This document shows, piece by piece, positions 44,663-56,560 of a stretch of DNA of 64,000 nt (within the stretch, counting starts at the first letter, position 1; every line of letters starts with the position of its first letter). Below the pieces are notes generated by a model, which saw nothing but the letters and a program-made list of their open reading frames with translations, ran no database searches and had not been told where the DNA came from. The translations under genes were made by a program, and so were the position numbers. Source of the DNA: Pascua guehoae (Eukaryota; Basidiomycota; Tremellomycetes; Trichosporonales; Trichosporonaceae); assembly GCA_001600415.1 (NCBI GenBank), contig BCJX01000020.1, positions 466,945 to 530,944 of the forward strand. Reading direction: 5' to 3'.

Positions 44663-45442
44663 TGTATCACACTGAGCGGGGGGCCTATCTCCTAGACAGG
44701 GCAGACGAGGGTGAGGGACAAGACTTGAGGACAAGAGAGAGGAGGAAGGCCAGGCCGCGAAGCAAGGACAAGGTAGCGGTCAACTAAGGACGGCTGTGTG
44801 TCTCTGGCTAGCACTTGGATACTTCAAGGAAGGGGACAGGACAGGAAGGTCGAGGTGGTCGATAGTGATCGGTCCAAGGTCGATGGGGTCAAGGGGGTCG
44901 CACGTGGTGTAGAGTAAGTCAAGAGAGAGTGGGTAGAGGATAGAGTGTAGAGGGAAGTGGGAGGTCGAGGGAAGAGGTGAACTGTGGTGGGGGAAGGGTG
45001 ATCTGGGAGACTTGTGATCCATTTCTGAAGAGGGGTCTGAGGGCCTCAGACCCCACTCTTATATATCGTTCGGTTAAGTACAAGGAACTAATAAAGAACT
45101 ATGGATGGGTGGCAAATACGTAGCTCACAGACGACCTGGTCGGTGGTTATCGGTGTCCCTATCAGTGCTTGTCGATGTTATGACCTCAGGCGTTGCTAGT
45201 CGGTGTCTGGGTCAGGGCTTATCGATGTCTGGGTCGGGGTTTGTAGATGACTGTGTCAATGTTTGGCGATGTATGATGTCAGTCATAGTTTGTCGATGTT
45301 AAGAGATGACCAGGGTGATGTTTATCGATGACCAGGGTGATGTTTGGTGAGGTATGATGTCAGTCGTAGTTTGTCGCTGACCAGGGCGCTGTTTGTCGAT
45401 GACCAGGGTAGTGTATTATGTAAGGCTGGATGATTCATGACA
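44663..45442 (+). repeat. probable LTR J with about 25-bp tandem repeats
   Basis: TGTATCAC...TTCATGACA. Contains catttctgaagaggggtctgag and a TATA-like ttatatatcg, shared in part with LTR H (57455-58157), then about 25-bp units of gatgaccagggtgatgtttatc at its 3' end. No matching target duplication, and it joins element D to LTR A sequence, so the right flank was probably lost. Confidence 0.55.
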
Positions 45443-45961
45443 GTTGGGCTCCAAGCTTCTCGCCACTGACCAACAACGGGCTCCACACACTGCACTTGCT
45501 GACACACATCGGGCTCCATGATCCTCCCCATTGATCGCCAACGGGTTCCATTGTGGCAGATTTTCTCTACCAGCGAGACTGGGCTGTTGCTCTGAGAGGT
45601 ACTTGGCCTCCTACTCATTGGTCCACCCGACATACCAACTAGTCACTGCAGGGCCCCAACCTTCACCACTTGACTAGTGACGGGCACAGCACGTGACTCA
45701 CACCGCCTAACGTCGGGTCCCTCTGCCTTTCACTTCGATAGAGGGTGGGCCCCACAGGTGGCATTCACCAGCCAATGTCCGACCCCTCTCTTCTCACCAT
45801 GGATCAGTAGCAAGCTCCATGTCCAGCATTAGCAGATACATGTCCGGCCCCATTGCCCTCGGTGTTGAGTAGGCAGTGGGCCCAGCACGTTACACCTGCC
45901 TACCAGCATCAGACTCCCTGTCCGTCACCATCGACAGATGATGGGCCCCATCTTCTCTACT
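45443..45961 (-). repeat. family-A LTR fragments (minus strand)
   Basis: 45443-45551 is hairpin-minisatellite sequence. At 45552 a fresh LTR end begins (TGTGGCAGATTTTC, compare 2871) and runs to LTR F. No gene. Confidence 0.7.
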
Positions 45962-46585
45962 TGTTATGACCCAGCACAAAACTGCCTACTGCCTCATTCC
46001 CCACTGGGTCTCACCCCGAATTAGGCCAAATTCCACCCCGTTATCGCCTTATTACAATCCTCCAATTGCCTAATTACCACATGGTACCAGCTAGTAATCG
46101 ACTTGCCTACTCCAATAACTAGCTCGCCACCACCAATACCCACCTCGTCCTTGCCAGTTCCTTGGCATATTCCCACCAATTCTTGGCTAGTTCGCAGATA
46201 GTTCTCAGTGTATTTGACACGTAATGACTCGTGTCAAGCTCGCCTCTATGGGTATTCATAGGGCTCGCCTTGTAGCAAGTGTGGGGGCCCTCGCTGCCCA
46301 CAAAAGGTATATAAAGGGGCCGTCTGCCCATCGATCCCCACAAGGATCAATTTATCTGAATACTTTTGCCACCCATACAAATACGACACCACGCAGCTCA
46401 CTACCGTTCGCCTGCTCATCACTACCGCACATCCGACATACACCACTGCTTGCCCCCGATCCTTCCAGGCAGCCGCCCACCTGTATACACCTGTTCACAT
46501 TAGGTTTAGTGGACTGTGGATCATCACCACATCCCGAGTCATGAATTGCACACCGTCCTTTCCCATTACAGACAGGAGCGTAACA
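45962..46585 (+). repeat. 5' LTR of element F
   Basis: 624 bp, TGTTATGAC...GCGTAACA, with a TATA box in aaggtatataaagggg about 350 bp from its start, the expected place for the U3 promoter. The gag start codon is 73 bp downstream. I see no matching 3' LTR in the window. Confidence 0.75.
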
Positions 46586-46657
46586 GTATAAATTGATCCT
46601 TCACCGCCTGTGTTGGACAGTTGTACACGTTAATCAAAACACCAACAACACCACATC

Positions 46658-47833
46658 ATGGTGCCCCCAGTCACGCCTGCCACAATGGAGAATCCTCCTG
46701 ATACCCCTCCTGCACCTACCATGCAGGACCGCATCTCAGCACTCGAAGACAACCTTGCTTCTCTCCTTCAACATCATCATGACCTGGAGCAGGATCACCA
46801 AATCCTCCAGCAGTCACACCATGACTTGCAGAATGAGAATACCCAGCTGCGACGCCACCAGCAGCAGCAGGCATCGCTACCACCCCCACCTGCCATCCAC
46901 CAGGATGAGCGACACATCACGCCCTTCAGTGATGCCACCACAAGCCATGGCCATACCTCTGAGCCAAAAGTGGCACAACCGGAGTTCTTCCATGGCCAGC
47001 GTAACAAGCTGTCATCATTCATCACACAAGTCACTATGGTCATTGCTCTGCAACCTACTTGATTCCCTTCCGAATCCTCAAAGGTCATCTATGCTGGATC
47101 ATTCTTGCGTGACACTGCATTCCTGTGGTTTCAGCCCTTTGTCACTGCCGACAACCCACCACCCTTCATGTCGGACTTCAAAGAGTTCTGTAAAGAGCTC
47201 CAGAAGACATGGGGTGACCCAGATGAAGTGGCCACTGCAGAATGCCAACTCTACAGTCTGAAGCAATGTGGCGCAGCCTCCAGCTACCTTGCCGACTTCA
47301 CTCGGTATGCGACCAAAGTTTGCTGGAATGACAATGCCCTGGCTGCTCAGTTCTACCATGGTCTAAAGGACCCTATCAAGGATGAACTGGCCCATACCGG
47401 CAAGCCAGAGGACCTCAAGTCATTGCAGGACATGGCTATCCATATCGACACCCAACTCTTTGAGTGACAAGTGGAGCACAGTGATCAAGACTGCCAGTCC
47501 TTTACAGGAAATAACCCAAACCGCTCCTTGTATCATACGATCTCGACATATCACCAGCCACTTACTGGCTCTCAGTGCCCTACCACCACAACACATCCAC
47601 GCTCAGAGACATCGACCACTACTCAACCCACCGAGCACTTGCGCACAACATTCAGCCCCAAGCCCGCTACCTTTCATGGCAAACTGACTCCTGAGGAGTA
47701 TCGACGTCACAAGGACAACAACCTGTGCCTCTACTGCGGCAATAAAGGGCACACTGTCACTGGCTGCCCTATCGCACCGCCTGCACGTCGCATGTCACCA
47801 CGCACAGCCACTTCTCAATTGGGAAAAGATTGA
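46658..47833 (+). pseudogene. element F Gag with zinc knuckle, two internal TGA
   Basis: ATG 46658 (MVPPVTPATMENPPD). The N-terminus has a His/Gln-rich coiled coil (about 46720-46860). A retrotransposon-Gag domain follows (FLRDTAFLWFQPF, FCKELQKTWGDPDEV, LADFTRYATKVCWNDNALAAQFYHGL), then a zinc knuckle, CLYCGNKGHTVTGC (C-x2-C-x4-H-x4-C, about 47728-47769). TGA at 47060 and 47465 interrupt an otherwise single phase and fit former CGA codons. The natural stop TGA 47831 follows a slippery heptamer by one codon. Gag forms the particle and binds RNA. Confidence 0.85.
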
Positions 47834-47890
47834 AGCTCCAACCTGTGCATGGCAGCCTGGGGTTGGAGCGCCTTGAGACTCGACAGGCTG
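47821..47890 (+). promoter_or_regulatory. -1 frameshift signal with H-type pseudoknot (element F)
   Basis: Gag codons read ttg gga aaa gat tga, so GGGAAAA (47821-47827) is in X-XXY-YYZ phase, and the -1 frame is exactly the pol frame. After a 7-nt spacer, GCTCCAACC (47835-47843) pairs perfectly with GGTTGGAGC (47861-47869). CAGCCTG in the loop (47853-47859) pairs perfectly with CAGGCTG downstream (47884-47890). Loops: 9 nt, 1 nt between stems, 14 nt. Slippery site, spacer and two stems match the classical arrangement of viral gag-pol frameshift elements. Read by eye from the bases. Confidence 0.85.
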
Positions 47891-50800
47891 TCTCTCACAT
47901 GCGCACCTCTTCAACTGTTCCTTTTAATGTTTCCAAAATCAATGAACTGCAACTCCGACATATAATACTGCCCTTCAAGCTGGACAGCCCTCAGCACCCA
48001 CCAACCAACAACTATCCCTTCCGAGCCCTTATCGACTCTGGTGCTTCAAATAACTTCATCGACCTTGAGTTTGCACGCCGAATGCAACTCAATCTACTAT
48101 CTCGTCCACCCCGATCACTATTCCTTCTCGACGGTGCTGGCACACCCTCTGCCATCGAATATGAGGTTGAGATCTGTGTCAAATTCAACCACTTCGGATG
48201 ACAGTGGCTACATCTCCTGGCCACCAATCTTCACACATTCCCCATTATACTGGGGATGCCCTGGTTACGATCCTTCAATCCTGTCATTTCCTGGTCACGT
48301 ATGACCATCCAGCCCTCATATTACTGGCCCAACAATTCTCAACTCCAGGCAGCAGTGGTAACCGATAGTTACCGCTCTGAGTCACCTGTTACTCGATCAC
48401 ATCTGGAGAGGGGTGGATCGCCCTCTGCCTATTCATCAATCTTCACAGCCACTACCAATACTACGGCTGAAGTTGGGTCCACTACAGTTCAAAGCGATGA
48501 GCAACTTGTCCCACAGGAGTACCATGATTTCCTCGACGTCTTCAGCAAGAAGAGCGCCGACCATTTGCCTCCTCATCACCCCTTTGATCACCACATTCCT
48601 ATTCAAGATGGTAAACAACCACCCTTTGGCCCAATCTATTCCCTCTCTGACAAAGAGCTGAAGGCTCTCCGAGAGTATTTGGATGAGAAGCTCTCAAAAG
48701 GTTTCATTGTACCTTCCGAGTCCCCAGCGGCTGCACCAATACTCTTCGTAAAGAAGAAAGATGGCTCATTGCACCTCTGCGTGGACTACTGTGGCCTTAA
48801 TGCGATCACTATCAAGAATCACTACCCACTTCCCCTTATCTCTGACCTCCTCGATCGGCTACGACATGCCAAGGTCTTCACAAAGATAGACCTTCGAGGT
48901 GCCTACAATCTCCTTCGCATTGCTAAAGGAGAAGAATGGAAAACAGCCTTCCGCACTCGCTATGGCCTGTTTGAGTACAAGGTCATGCCATTCAGCCTCA
49001 CCAATGCCCCTGCATCTTTCCAACACCTTATGAATCACACCTTCAGGGACATGCTCAACTCCTTCGTTATCTGCTACCTCGACGACATCCTGATCTTTAG
49101 CCAGGATGAGGTAACGCACCGTGACCATATTCGACAGGTCCTCCAGCGACTTCGTGACATAGGCCTCTTCACAAAAGCAGACAAATGTGAATTCCACCAG
49201 TCATCAGTGGAATTTCTGGGCTATGTTGTCTCTGCAACTGGAATCGAGATGGACAAACAAAAGGTCCAGACCATCCTCGATTGGCCCACGCCACGCAATC
49301 TCCATGATGTCTGTTCCTTCCTTGGCTTTGCAAACTTCTATCAACAGTTCATCAGGAACTACTCCACTATCGCCAACCCACTGACATGCCTTACCAAAAA
49401 GGATAAGGAGTTCAGATGGATGGACAAGGAGAAACAAGCCTTCAGGGCACTACAAAGTGCCTTTACATCGGCCGACCTATTACATCATTACGACCCCTCC
49501 AAACCCACTATTCTGGAAACTGATGCCTCTGACTATGCCATTGCTGGTATCCTCTCACAAGAAGAGGATGGGATACTCTATGTGGTTGCCTTCTTCAGCC
49601 GCAAGCTTCAAGCTGCTGAACTCAACTATGAAATCCACGACAAGGAGATGCTTGCCATCGTTGCCTCCTTCAAACAATGGCGACACTACCTCGAGGGTAC
49701 AGCCAGCCAGATCAAAGTCTACACCGACCATAGGAGCCTGGAGTATTTCACCACCTCCAAGCAGCTCAATCGTCGGCAAGCCCGTTGGTCTGAATTCCTG
49801 GCTGAATTCAACTTTGCAATCATCTACTGCCCAGGGCTCAAAGGCACAAAGCCTGATGCCCTTACACGTCAACCGGACTACCACCCATTGTCCAAAGGCT
49901 CCAGTCTGTCTGTGGAAAGCAACCCACAGAACACCCAGACTCTCCTGAAACCTGGACAATTCCTTGGTGCTGCAATGACATACACAGTCACCTCTACGAT
50001 TGTGGCAGACCTACAGGCTGCACTCGAAAAAGACAACTCAGCCAAAGCTCTCATCGCTAAAGCCAATAGCAACATTGAGCCCAACTACACCCTCCACAAT
50101 GGACTACTTCAATACAAACAGAAGTACTATGTCCCAGATGCAGATGACATGCACCTTCGAATCGTCAAGGAATGCCATGACCACCCTACAGCTGGACACC
50201 CTGGACAACGCAAGACAATGCAGCTGGTACGGTGCAACTTGTAATGACCAAGATATCGCGCGTACCAAAGACGCACAATATCGATAGATATCAATCGATA
50301 TCCAAGGACAACGGAATCAATCGGACGAACGGCGACAATCCCGAGGAGGGATCACACAACCGACGAGACCACTATCAATGGACGACACGAGTTGGCAACA
50401 CCAATAGACGACCAGCCACGAGTGCCAGTCACGAGTCACCCACACGAGCCTCACCACTCAATGGACAACACCAGTTGGCAACCGCGGACCGATACCAGCC
50501 ACACGTGTCGGTCACGAGTCGTACACGCCAAGTCACGAGGTACTGCTACCAGTCACGAGATGAAGAAAGGACAACATCCCATGGTCCATCAATATCAAAC
50601 GACATCACGCGACCTAGTACAAGGTCGCGTCCATCAGGAACCTCGACAGAAAGATTGGAACTTGTGACCCAGTAGGCGATGCGTCAGCGTCTCTACTACA
50701 GGGTCATATCAATCAAGACGGGTCGAGTAAAGTAAACAAGTCGAAGGTAAACAAGTCGTTACAACTAGGAACAAGGGATGTTTGGTCCAGGGCGTTGCGG

Positions 50801-52330
50801 GGATGAGAAGAGACCGACTTAGCGTCTGATCCCCGCAACAATCTAAACTCATACGTAGCTTCACTCTATAGCCCTTCGCTATAGTTCAGCAGACTTATCC
50901 AATTCCTATCTCATCACCGCACATCCGATACAAGTCGCACGGCAACTTCCTACTTTCCATTGTCGTGACTCTCTGCAGTACCTTCACTCCCGCGTCCCGT
51001 CCAACGCGCTATCTCGACAGATATCAATCAATAAATGTCAACCTCGATTGCTTCCGCTTCTTACCTAATCCATCTACCACGACCCCATTTCGGCGTCTTA
51101 CACAACTATTGGTGGCCAGGCATGAATCAATTCATCCACCACTATGTTGACACATGTCATGCATGCAATCGAGCCAAATCCAGGCACCACCAACCCCATG
51201 GACATCTCAAATCCCTTCCAGTTCCACCATACCCCTGGTCTTCAGTGTCAATGGACCTTATTGAGCACCTTCCAGTCTCAAATGGATTCAACTCAATCCT
51301 TGTCATTGTCGATCGCCTCACCAAAATGGCCATATTCCTCCCGACAAACATCGACTTAACTGTGGAGCAGCTTGCCCAGCTGTACATTGAACATGTCTTC
51401 TCCAAGCATGGCCTTCTGACTGACATCATCTCTGACCGTGGATCAGAGTTCACCTCTCGCTTCTGGCGAGCCTTCACCACACTCCTGGACATCAATCTCA
51501 AGTTGTCTATGGCCTACCATCCCGAGACTGATGGTCAAAGTGAATGCACAAACCAAACACTCGAACAATACCTCCGCCTCTACACCGACTACAAACAACA
51601 TCTCTGGGCATCACTCCTGCCCCTAGCAGGGTTTACCTACAACAACGCGCCTAGCTCCTCAACAACAGTCTCCCCCTTCTTTGCAAACAAGTGATATCAC
51701 CCACGAGCCTACTTCACACCAAACGACACCCACGATACCCCTGTAAACTCGCCCACTGCGATTCACCAAGTTGATGGCCTTGCCGACCTTCATAAGTTCC
51801 TGCAGGAAGAAATGGCCATTGCCCAAATATCCGTGGCCAACCAATTTGATAAGAAACGAAAGCCGGCACCGGAATACAAAACAAACCAACTAGTTTGGGC
51901 AGCCGCACCAAAGAAACCACCTACTTGACCCTCGCAATCTGTCACACAACCCTCCAGAAAGCTCCACAGCCGACTCTGGGGACCATTCAAGACTATTGAA
52001 TGTATATCATCCCACACATACCGCGTTGAACTGCCATGCACAATGAAGATCCACAATGTCTTCCATGTTCAACGCCTGGAACCGTGCATGGAGAATACCA
52101 TCAGAAACCGACATCAGCCGCCACCACCACCCATCGAAGTGGAAGGAGAAGAGGAATACGAAATTGAAGCCATCCTTGACACTCGAATTGACAAGCGCTG
52201 TGCAGAACCCCGGCGCTACCTTGTCAAATGGCTGGGATATGACGAAACAACATGGTTACCACCTTCCGAGCTGGAGCATGCTCAGGACCTCCTAAAGGAA
52301 TTTAACAAGAAGTACAAAATCCACAAATAA
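47830..52330 (+). pseudogene. element F Pol: protease, RT, RNase H, integrase, chromodomain (split by LTR K)
   Basis: Protease: LIDSGASNNFIDLEFARRM (~48030), then TGA 48199. RT: VDYCGLNAITIKNHYPLPL, FTKIDLRGAYNLLRI, catalytic ICYLDDILIFS (about 49070-49100). RNase H: ETDASDYAIAGILSQ...TDHRSLEYF. The integrase zinc domain (TAGHPGQRKTMQLVRCN) is interrupted at 50239 by a solo LTR and resumes at 51103 (YWWPGMNQFIHHYVDTCHACN). Removing the LTR and one copy of caact restores the frame. Core triad: Asp in SMDLIEHL, Asp in ISDRGSEF, Glu in GQSECTNQ. TGA 51692 and 51926 follow. GPF module at ~51980 and chromodomain (EYEIEAILDTRIDKRCAEPRRYLVKWLGYD...TWLPPSELEHA) at 52150-52300; end TAA 52328. A chromovirus. 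Confidence 0.9.
50235..51107. repeat. solo LTR K in integrase, 5-bp duplication caact
   Basis: LTR 50240-51102 (863 bp), TGTAATGACC...GGCGTCTTACA, flanked by caact at 50235-50239 and 51103-51107. It contains repeated gatatcaatcgata-type palindromes near its start. A partial copy in the opposite orientation is at 56127-56560. Confidence 0.92.
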
Positions 52331-53281
52331 ACCATGGTTCCGCCATTCTACCACCGGCCCATTCTCAATTACCACCAACCAGACCATGGCTCACCTATGA
52401 TTCTGTCACTTTACCATGTGTGCCCACTCTCTACCAGGTGCACCCACACTCTACCACCATTGCGCTATGTTCCGACACATGGGTTTTCATTTTATCGCCT
52501 ATGGAACTATACGAGACTACAAGGGATTTCATGTACCACCCTGCCGTTTCACACCTATCACAGTGCAACAAGAATACCACAACACTACCATCCCAATGCC
52601 ATGTGGTTTTCACGTGTTTTCGGTTCCGCCATCGTACCACACACACATCCATCACTTATCACTGGCCGAGCTCATTGGCGATGGCGACAACATGGGCAGA
52701 TATCGCGTTCCACATGGCGACTTCATGATTGTGACGAGTTTCTGCATACCGGATGTATTCTGCCAGTTGAGAGACGAGTTCCGCCAGCTGAAGCCATGCT
52801 CCCACCACCTTCTCGGGCTTGTGGTCTGCCGACCGAATGACAGTCGCAGTGCCGAGAACATCTGGAACAACCATCCATCAGCATGGAACTGTCATACCAC
52901 ACACCTTCGGTGTCACAGTTCCATGTTCCACAATGGGCTCATCGTGGAATGTGAAGTCACACTTCGTGCTATTCTTCACACATTGATAGCACTTTGACCA
53001 TTGTGGAGATTCAAAAGCGTCCCGCCTACACTCTCTAATTCTGCTCACTTAGGAACTCACTCTGGCTGCCTGCCGCAGTTCCCAGCATTGGCACTCTCGC
53101 GGTCCGTCTCTATCTGGTTACTCGGTGGTGTTATCTTCTCGCTGTGGTCTCGAATGAGTTAATGGACGACGCCACGTGCCCATACATGGCGCCCCATTTC
53201 CCGCCGAGGCGTCTTTGCCCCAACCTTCCCACGGTGACCTACTAGCCTCTTACCTCTGGCCGCCTGGGCCCATTTTCCCAC
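52331..53281. other. element F downstream region with weak antisense frame 52652-52874
   Basis: The plus strand is rich in degenerate ttccgccat/taccacac motifs, shared with 54280-54900, and has no credible gene. On the minus strand 52874-52659 encodes 71 residues (VSQLAEYIRYAETRHNHEV in the middle) with ordinary protein composition. It lies between pol and the expected 3' LTR, antisense to the element, as the cargo genes of A and C do. No introns or partner exons could be fixed, so I do not call it a gene. Confidence 0.3.
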
Positions 53282-54200
53282 GTGGGCTGTCAGCCCGGGT
53301 TCACCACCAGCGCCAGTGTCCCTAGCCGACCGCCGAGGTTCACCCCTTGCACACAGGCTGACCGCTCATGTTTGCCACCGGCGCCAGCGTTCCCAGCTGA
53401 CCGCCGAGGTTCACCCCACGCACACAGGCTGACCGCTNNNNNNNNNNNNNNNNNNNNNNNNNNNNNNNNNNNNNNNNNNNNNNNNNNNNNNNNNNNNNNN
53501 NNNNNNNNNNNNNNNNNNNNNNNNNNNNNNNNNNNNNNNNNNNNNNNNNNNNNNNNNNNNNNNNNNNNNNNNNNNNNNNNNNNNNNNNNNNNNNNNNNNN
53601 NNNNNNNNNNNNNNNNNNNNNNNNNNNNNNNNNNNNNNNNNNNNNNNNNNNNNNNNNNNNNNNNNNNNNNNNNNNNNNNNNNNNNNNNNNNNNNNNNNNN
53701 NNNNNNNNNNNNNNNNNNNNNNNNNNNNNNNNNNNNNNNNNNNNNNNNNNNNNNNNNNNNNNNNNNNNNNNNNNNNNNNNNNNNNNNNNNNNNNNNNNNN
53801 NNNNNNNNNNNNNNNNNNNNNNNNNNNNNNNNNNNNNNNNNNNNNNNNNNNNNNNNNNNNNNNNNNNNNNNNNNNNNNNNNNNNNNNNNNNNNNNNNNNN
53901 NNNNNNNCGCCAGCGTTCCTAGCTGACCGCCGAGGTTCACCCCACGCACACAGGCTGTCTACCCAAGTTTATCACCGACACCAGCTTCCCTGGCTGGCCG
54001 CCAGAGCTCGTCCTATGCACACGGGCTGTCTACCCAAGTTTGTCACTGACACCAGCCTCCCTGGCTGACCGCCGGAGCTCGTCCTATACACACAGGCTGT
54101 CTACCCAAGTTTGTCACCGACACCAGCCTCCCTGGCTGACCGCCGGAGCTCGTCCTATGCACACGGGCTGTCTACCCAAGTTTGCCACGCGGTAAACACG
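53282..54200. repeat. 71-bp minisatellite with assembly gap 53438-53907
   Basis: Units containing gctgaccgccgaggttcacc and later ggctgtctacccaagttt recur about every 71 bp (53953, 54024, 54095, 54166). 470 N bases lie inside the array. Nothing else is visible here, and 54201-54975 holds only degenerate ttccgtcc/accgccat repeats. Confidence 0.85.
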
Positions 54201-54975
54201 TGAATCAGGCCGCCTCGGTTTCCTCCCCACACCGTATGCCCCACTGCCGACATACCGGCGTGATGGTCTTGAGGGAACGACATGCGGAACACATGGGTTG
54301 CTTACCCACACTGTGGTTAAGTATTTTCGCCATCCAAGACAAGCGGTAATATGTCTGAGTGGTTAGCTCAGTGATACCGCCATCACGCTTCACAATACCA
54401 CACACTGATGGTGCCATCCCGTCATGATGGGAATGAACTCGAAGGGAGAACCACATCGTGGGAACGATGGAACAGTGTGACTTTAAATACCACAGAAGTC
54501 CGCCCTTGGTCCACCTTATCCCAAGAAAAGTACAAGTCCAAAGACCACACCAAACCACACCCACGGTATGCAGTACCCCTCCTCCGCAACTTAACAACTT
54601 TGCTTCCGACATTCTGCGGTGTTGCTTCCGCCACCACGTGTCACCAGTTCCACATGGTGGTACCCTAAACCGGTTGGTGGTATGCAGCGCTATGACCATA
54701 GTGTTATACCAGTGAAATACCGCCATGCTATTCTGGTACCGTCGCCTTACTGCCACACGGCAATGGTTCCGTCCAATTTACCGTTACCCCACAATGGTTC
54801 CGTCATAATACTGCCACTACTGCTGGCGCTATGAGCTATACCGCTGACGCTAAAAGTCTACCGCCGACGCTATGTCCCATAGCGTCAGTGCTATGACTCA
54901 TAGTGTCCAGCCAGGGGTCATACTGCCATACCGTACTACGCTATAGCATGGTACAAAAGGTTATTTCATCTCGTT

Positions 54976-55161
54976 CTATTCTACTGCCTCCCCGATCTCC
55001 TTGCGGATCTTTCTCATCCTGTTATACCAGAGCTTCCAGAGTTGATCGCCCTCCAGTTGCCACGATTCTTCGAAGTCCGCCAGTACCACCTTGATCCGGC
55101 CCATCCGGTCTTCGCGGTCCGTCGTGGGCGCCCTCTTCTGCTTGTTCTTCCAGGGCGCCAT
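54976..55161 (-). CDS. small basic antisense frame (possible first exon)
   Basis: 61 codons from ATG 55161: MAPWKNKQKRAPTTDREDRM, then a charged helical segment (DQLWKLWYNRMRKIRKEIGEAVE). A MAP start followed by a Lys-rich run recalls cargo protein A2 (MAPKSTKKDKGKQK), but that is weak. The frame could be the first exon of an antisense gene downstream of element F, with GTAGAA near 54980 as a possible donor. No downstream exon could be joined. Confidence 0.3.
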   Translation of the reverse strand: MAPWKNKQKRAPTTDREDRMGRIKVVLADFEESWQLEGDQLWKLWYNRMRKIRKEIGEAVE

Positions 55162-55718
55162 GTTGAGGGAACAGTGCGGTTTCTGCCAGACTCGACCGAG
55201 AATCGATGACGTACCTGCCAGAGACTCGCGCCAAACATGATAGCCAACCTAACCGAGGCTTGGGTTGCAGAGTGAGACTTGGTGTCACCCATTCACCGAG
55301 ACACGAGCGAGAAACGGAGAGAGAATCAAGGCCGAGACAGAGAAGGGCCCACGCACGCATGACACCGAGACTCGAGCATGACCAGCACCAGGCTCGAACC
55401 AGTCGCAGACCGAGACTCACGCCAGTCGCGGACCAAGACTCGAGCCAGTCGCGGACCAAGACTCACACCAGTCGTGGACCGAGACTCACACCAGTCGCGG
55501 ACCGACACTCGAGCCAGCTGCGGACCGAGACTCGAGCCAGCGACAGATCGAGACTTGAGCCAGCAACGGGCCGAGACCAGAAGTGATACCAGGCCAAGAT
55601 TCTGGGACGGGGAAGATAGAGACCCGAGCAGGAAGGAGAGCAAGACCCTGCCCAGTGGGCGACAGCAGTAACTGACAGAGCAAGGCCCTACACTCGAGGG
55701 CAAGGCAAAATTCCCACA
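55162..55718 (+). repeat. LTR D-like sequence with minisatellite
   Basis: The end (ctgacagagcaaggcccta...attcccaca) matches the end of LTR D at 41097-41147. About ten units of cgagactcgagccagtcgcgga type lie at 55370-55590. The start is not recognisable. Confidence 0.6.
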
Positions 55719-56111
55719 GTGTCACGAACCGTACCACGGAGCACATCTCCATCTCAACTGAAGCCCTTTCGGACACACTGAAGCTCCTTCGGTTTGTGAT
55801 GTCACTTGTACCTGAATGAGTCTCAGGGCAACACCCCGATACAAGTACCCATGGCAATCCCTGGGCATCCCCAGAGAATTGTTCTTTTTGTTTCTTTCCC
55901 TTCTAGTACCTCTACTAGCCAATCTGCACCCTTGTCACCCTCAATCCACCTCCTATGAAGCCCTAGGACCCTCTGAGTGCGACAAGAGGCCTACACGACT
56001 CGTCAGTGTCGCTTCGTGCTCTCTGCGGAGCAAACCCTGTACCGAACTTCTTTCGGTATCCCCGAACCTCGCTTCAGTCTACGCGCAGCCGAATCAGGTC
56101 ATAACACACAG
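55715..56111 (+). repeat. solo LTR E with 5-bp duplication cacag
   Basis: LTR 55720-56106, TGTCACGAACCG...GTCATAACA, nearly identical to 1869-2256. Flanked by cacag at 55715-55719 and 56107-56111. It inserted one base beyond the CCACA end of the LTR D-like repeat. Confidence 0.92.
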
Positions 56112-56126
56112 CACGTTCAGGCCTCG

Positions 56127-56560
56127 TGTAAGACGCCGAAATGGGGTCATGATAGATGGATTAGGTAATGGTTGGAATCAATTGGAAGTGTCGTTTATCG
56201 ATTGATATCTGTTGAGATAACGCATTGGATGAGATGCGGGAGTGGAGGTACCACGGAGAGTCACAACAATGGAAAGTAGGAAGTTGCCGTGCGACTTGTA
56301 TCGGATGTGCGGTGATGAGATAGGAATTGGATAAGTCTGCTGAACTATAGCGAAGGGCTATAGAGTGAAGCTACGTATGAGTTTAGATTGTTGCGGGGAT
56401 CAGATGCTAAGTCGGCTCTTCTTATCCCCACAATGCCCTGGACCAAACATCCCTTCTTCCTAGTTGTCACAACTTGTTTACCCTTGACTTGTTTATCATT
56501 CTTGACCCATCATGATTGATATGACCTTATGGTAGAGACGCTGATGCGTGTCACAAGCTA
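56127..56560 (-). repeat. partial LTR K, opposite orientation
   Basis: TGTAAGACGCCGAAATGG onward is the reverse complement of about 50680-51102 and very similar, including a long identical run around 56280-56400. Similarity fades after about 56550. Confidence 0.8.

Noticed and set aside
44655..45448. target duplication around LTR J
   Set aside because: Flanks aaggt and gttgg do not match, and the left and right neighbours come from different elements.
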